DNA of 64,000 nucleotides from Eulemur rufifrons. Its lineage: Eukaryota > Chordata > Mammalia > Primates > Lemuridae. Below are positions 60,246 to 64,000 of this stretch, in pieces. The notes beneath the pieces are model-generated. The model saw only the letters and a program-made list of their open reading frames with translations, was not told the origin of the DNA and ran no database searches. The stretch is taken from the NCBI RefSeq assembly GCF_041146395.1, contig NC_090989.1:249664843-249728842 (forward strand), read 5' to 3'. A program made the position numbers and the translations under genes. The first letter of the stretch is position 1. Each line of letters starts with the position of its first letter.

Positions 60246-61075
60246 AAGTGAGAATGGCCTCTATCAAAAAATCCCAAAACAACACGTGTTGGCGTGGATG
60301 TGGAGAGACAGGAACACTCATACACTGCTGGTGGGACTGCAAACTAGTGCAACCCCTGTGGAAAGCATTATGGAGGTATCTTAAACAGATTCAAGTAGAC
60401 CTGCCATTTGATCCAGCAATCCCATTATTGGGCATATACCCAAAAGAAAAAAGGTCATTCTGTAACAAAGACACATGCACCCGAATGTTTATAGCAGCAC
60501 AATTCACAATAGCAAAGATGTGGAAACAACCCAAATGCCCATCAATACATGATTGGATTAGTAAGCTATGGTATATGTATACCATGGAATATTACTCAGC
60601 TATAAAAATAATGAAGATACGACATCTCTATGGTTCTCCTGGAGAGAGTTGGAACCCATTATATTAAGTGAAGTATCCCAAGAATGGAAAAACAAGCATC
60701 ACATGTACTCACCAGAAAATTGGTTTCCCTGATCATCACCTAAATACATATCTGGGAACGACACCAATCGGATATCAGACTGAGGTGGGGGGTGGGGGAG
60801 GGGATGGGTGTATGCCTACACAATGAGTGCATTGTGCACCGTATGGGGAATGGTAACGCTTGAAGGTGCTGACTCGGGAAGGAGGGGTGGGGAAGGGAGG
60901 GCTATATACCTACATGATGGGTGCAACGCGCACTATCTGGGGAACAGACACGCCTGGAGCTCTGACTTGGGGGGAAAGGCGGCACATGGGCAACGTATGT
61001 AACCTGCAATTCTGTATCCCCCATAACAATAAGATGAAATAAAAAAATAAATAAATAAAATAAATAAATAAAGTA
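60246..61075 (+). mobile_element. L1 3' end, 5'-truncated insertion
   Basis: Plus-strand L1 of the same family as the inner 33.7-41.2 kb copy. It starts inside ORF2 at the RMA(S/F)IKK codons, keeps the zinc knuckle [18 protein letters not shown] and KALWRYL, and then the C-terminal codons. One base is missing near 60604-60612 ('gctataaaaataatg' for 'gctataaggaataatg'), so the frame ends at 60667 in the wrong register. The 3' UTR is complete: G-rich run (60784-60810), two 'gaaggtgctg...'/'gcgcactatctgggg' halves, 'ctgtatcccccataacaata', and a tail of AAATA units to ~61075. It is the best local reference for the normal 3' end. Confidence 0.97.
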
Positions 61076-61084
61076 ATCTAAAAA

Positions 61085-62350
61085 GCAAAAAAAAAGATGT
61101 AATGTTGTCTATGCAGCATGTTTCTTTACTGTTAGGATTGAACAATGAAAAACTTATTCTAATTTAAAATTAGGGCTGTATTAACATTCTCCAATGAAGA
61201 TATTATATCCGGAACTAATTAAATATGTGAAAATATATTCTAATTCTTCCTAACTCACTTGGCTTTTGTACTGGCCAAAGAGCTGACTTAAATGGAGATG
61301 TACTGGGAATCATCACTTTTGCGTCTTTCAAGTCTATGGTGATGGAATTAACTCCTGTAATTCCTCCAGGGATATATCATTCACTTATGGTCTTAGTGGA
61401 AGTGCTAAGTGTAGGTAGTTCCAAACAAAGGCTTTCATTAGGCCCTTTCTACTGTCTTTGCCACCTTAGTGGCCAAGGAACCATTGGAACAGGTAACTGC
61501 CTATAACTATACATTATGAAACTGGAGAAATGACTAAAGGATATGCCTGTAAATCTACCAATCATTTCCCTTTTAAAACATAGGGTTACCCTCTCAGAGG
61601 GGTGCAGATCCCTCTTTGGAAGTCTTCAGGAACACTATACAAATTTATAATGGTGAAAGTGTTTCAGGGTTCTTTTTTAAAGAAACCCAGGTTAAGGGAT
61701 TCTGGATCTGTGAGCCAACTTAGGTCTGAAAATTAGGCTAGTTCCATTTCTGCTCTCCTGATCTAGAATTTTTCTCCTTATATATGTCAAACATAGTATT
61801 GCAAGCTGCCCTCTTATTTATTTCCTAAAGAACCCATGATCAATTAACCATGAATACCTCTTCCTATGGGTCAAACCCTCTTCTCTTATAATATATTGAA
61901 CACATCTTGGCATGGATAGTTAAGTGTTGCCACTGGCCCCTACCATTCTGGATTCATTCATTGTTCCTAAAAGATCAGAGAACCCAATTCTACTGTAGCA
62001 TCATCATCTTGAGCCTGCAGAGTACAGGTCACTGTATAGATGTTCAAAGACATTGACATACCCTCACCAACATTTATCTGTATCCCTCGGTGAAGGAAAT
62101 TTCCTTTGGGCCCTTCCAGGCTGGGGCATGATTAGGGAATAGCTGAGCCAGTAGATACTGTAATAAATTCAATATGCTGATTTCCTAGAACTTTCAGATT
62201 CCTTCCTCTGTGTTCTTACTAGGGAAGTTCCAGCCATTTCAACTACACTAACTATAGGCTACCTCTAAGTCCAGACTTCAAAATTATTCAAACTAGCAGA
62301 TATTATCTCCATTCCCAAGTACTTTCAATGACACATAAAATTCTATCATC
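61085..62350 (-). mobile_element. Possible old endogenous retroviral interior (minus strand), part 2
   Basis: 'ttcaagtctatggtgatgga', 'tcctccagggatatatcatt', 'ggttaccctctcagaggggt', 'gaagtcttcaggaacactat' and 'aatagctgagccagtagata' belong to a run I associate with old endogenous retrovirus-like interiors, but stops are frequent and no motif is clear. Family unassigned. Confidence 0.35.
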
Positions 62351-63374
62351 CAAAACTATAGAAGAAATAATGAGGTAAAAAAAAAAAACACCTCATCATG
62401 ATACCCATTGCTTGTGATTGGACTTCCAATAACATGAGGCAGCACCTTTAATTACACTTTTGAGTGTTGTATTGTTCTTTACACTATGATCAATGCTCAC
62501 TGACTCAGAATCATTTTATCTACATAAGATAAAAAAAACTGTTAAATCTTTGCCAATAAATATATGTGACTTTTCCTTGTTGTACAAAAACAAAAAAGAT
62601 CAAATCCCTTGGTAATAAATTATTTGCTGTGTGAAACTATCAGTTCTTTTACGTGTTCACTGATCTTTTCACTAACTCTAGACTCCTTAGTGAATTCCAC
62701 ATTTTTAATGTCAATTTTTATGGGAATGCATGCATGTCTATATTAAAATATTTTATGCATTCACTGTTCTCCATGCACTTTTTTACTTTCATTTTTTTCT
62801 TCTAATACATGGGGGGGGTTAGTCCTTTTAAAGTATTGTATTGCCTCTACAGTTGACTTTCTTAGAAAACATTTTCACCTAATTATGCAGAAGAAAGCAA
62901 AGATGTAAAAATACATTTAAACACTACATGCACAAGATGGGTTCTATTATACGAAGAGTAGCTAAGGTACCAGGATTCAAAGAAAACAAACACTTTGGCT
63001 AGGTTGGCTTGTAGATTTGTAATAGTGGGTTTTTTATTCAAATAGTAAAACAATTTTATAAGTTCTCACATCAAAGATTCAGAAAATGAAGAATACATAC
63101 ACTTAGTAGGCTCCAGGCAGACATAACTGAACTCTACCCTTAGAATTATTATATAGCTATTTACAGGCATATTTGGTACACTAGGTTCCTTACTAAGGGA
63201 CCACCTCACCCCTGTCTAACTCTCTCCCTCCACCTTGCCACTAACAAAAATTGCTATAGATTTGTCAGTACATCAAAATAATTAAATCACATCTAGAGTT
63301 TGAAAATAAGTTTACTTTCTAAAAGTGAACACAGTCAAAGTAATTTTAAAAATAACAGACTTTTTCTGTATAGG
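62351..63374. other. Unassigned AT-rich sequence
   Basis: Nothing recognised; a 7-G run at 62811-62818. Confidence 0.5.
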
Positions 63375-63376
63375 TA

Positions 63377-63670
63377 CATTTGGCCCTCTGTATCTATGGG
63401 TTCTGATCCTGTGCATTCAACCAACCATAGAGAGAATATATTTGGGAAAAAAAAAACAATAAAACACAAATAAAAAACAGAATAACAACTATTATGTAAC
63501 ACTTACATCGTACTAAGTACTATAAGTAATCTAGGGATTTTTGTAATACATGGAAGAATATGCATAGGTAATATGCAAATACTATGCCATTTTATATAAG
63601 GGACTTGAGCATCTGCAGATTTTGGTATCCATCCTGAAACCAATCTTCCACGGAGACTGAGGGACAACTG
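63377..63670. mobile_element. MER2 (Tigger-type) DNA transposon
   Basis: Ends 'catttggccctctgtatcta' and 'gagactgagggacaactg' are the decayed inverted termini of MER2, bordered by TA dinucleotides (63375-63376 and 63671-63672) as expected for TcMar elements. Interior words 'ttcaaccaaccatagagaga', 'ctaagtactataagtaatct' and 'tatataagggacttgagcat' also fit. Confidence 0.88.
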
Positions 63671-63672
63671 TA

Positions 63673-64000
63673 TTTAGCTCATTGATTGTCTATAAGTATA
63701 AAGCTGAGAAGATATGAGAATTCCAGAATCCAACCAAAGTCATCAGAGTATCTGAGCAGAAACAGGACTTAAATATGATTCTAGCCAAGGAAGCAAAGTC
63801 TTAACTCGTTGGAAAAAAAAAAAAAACTGTATTAATATAGACTGTTAACAAAGGGGAGACTGAATGCATGAAGCTTAGAACTAAGGGGGAAGGATCAGAG
63901 GAAGAATGTACCAGTATCTATTTACCACTACCCAAATAGCAGTGGAAATAGAAAGAAGGGGTATTCTGATCTTTAAATACCCAAGGAATGCTGTGATACA
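63673..64000. other. Unassigned sequence to window end
   Basis: No feature recognised; a short A run at 63812-63825. Confidence 0.5.

Overview
The window looks like intergenic DNA from a strepsirrhine primate (lemur, loris or galago group). It is AT-rich and shows the usual mammalian mix of MIR, L2, MaLR-type LTR, MER2, MER5A and MER20 relics. Two Alu copies carry wording typical of lemur-type Alu, such as 'agagtgctaggatta' near the left-arm end. Several L1 copies have a distinctive G-rich 3' UTR and a '...cccataacaataagatgaaataaaa' type end. I found no host protein-coding exon, tRNA, rRNA or CRISPR array. All species and family names rest on pattern recognition, not a database search.

Layout. 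1-13.7 kb: mostly unassigned old sequence with MIR fragments and one Alu. 13.7-17.3 kb: a twin-primed old L1, an MLT1-like LTR, a MER5A, a perfect 40-bp palindrome and a reverse-strand Alu. 18.4-19.8 kb: a full-span Hsmar1-type mariner with a dead transposase and a tiny L1 3' end inserted in it. 20-33 kb: old repeats (MIR, MER20, reverse-strand L1, L2, hAT-like) in unassigned sequence.

33.0-43.8 kb is the main feature. A 5'-truncated L1 on the minus strand (33006-33684 plus 41248-43819) is split by a younger full-length L1 on the plus strand (33685-41236), which is flanked by an 11-bp target-site duplication. The inner L1 has a CpG-rich 5' UTR with four tandem ~193-bp monomers, an intact ORF1 (334 aa) and an almost complete ORF2. 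ORF2 has no AUG where the human protein starts. With CTG at 37041 as codon 1, N14, E43, D145, H230, D702 and C1130/C1147 all fall exactly at the human ORF2p numbers. ORF2 is also in the same frame as ORF1, with no stop between the ORF1 TAA and ORF2. A one-base deletion removes the last ~40 residues. The second half of the usual L1 3' UTR is missing; about 170 bp of unrelated sequence stands there, inside the duplications, which points to a 3' transduction lineage.

44-64 kb: old L1 pieces, MaLR-like and hAT relics, a second 3'-truncated Hsmar1 copy, an ERV1-type LTR, a possible old endogenous-retroviral interior split by a clean 3'-end L1 insertion (60246-61075), and a MER2 element near the end. 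The only gene-like units are the L1 proteins. ORF1p would package the L1 RNA. ORF2p would nick the target DNA and reverse-transcribe the RNA; the nested insertion with its duplication and poly(A) is the product of that reaction.
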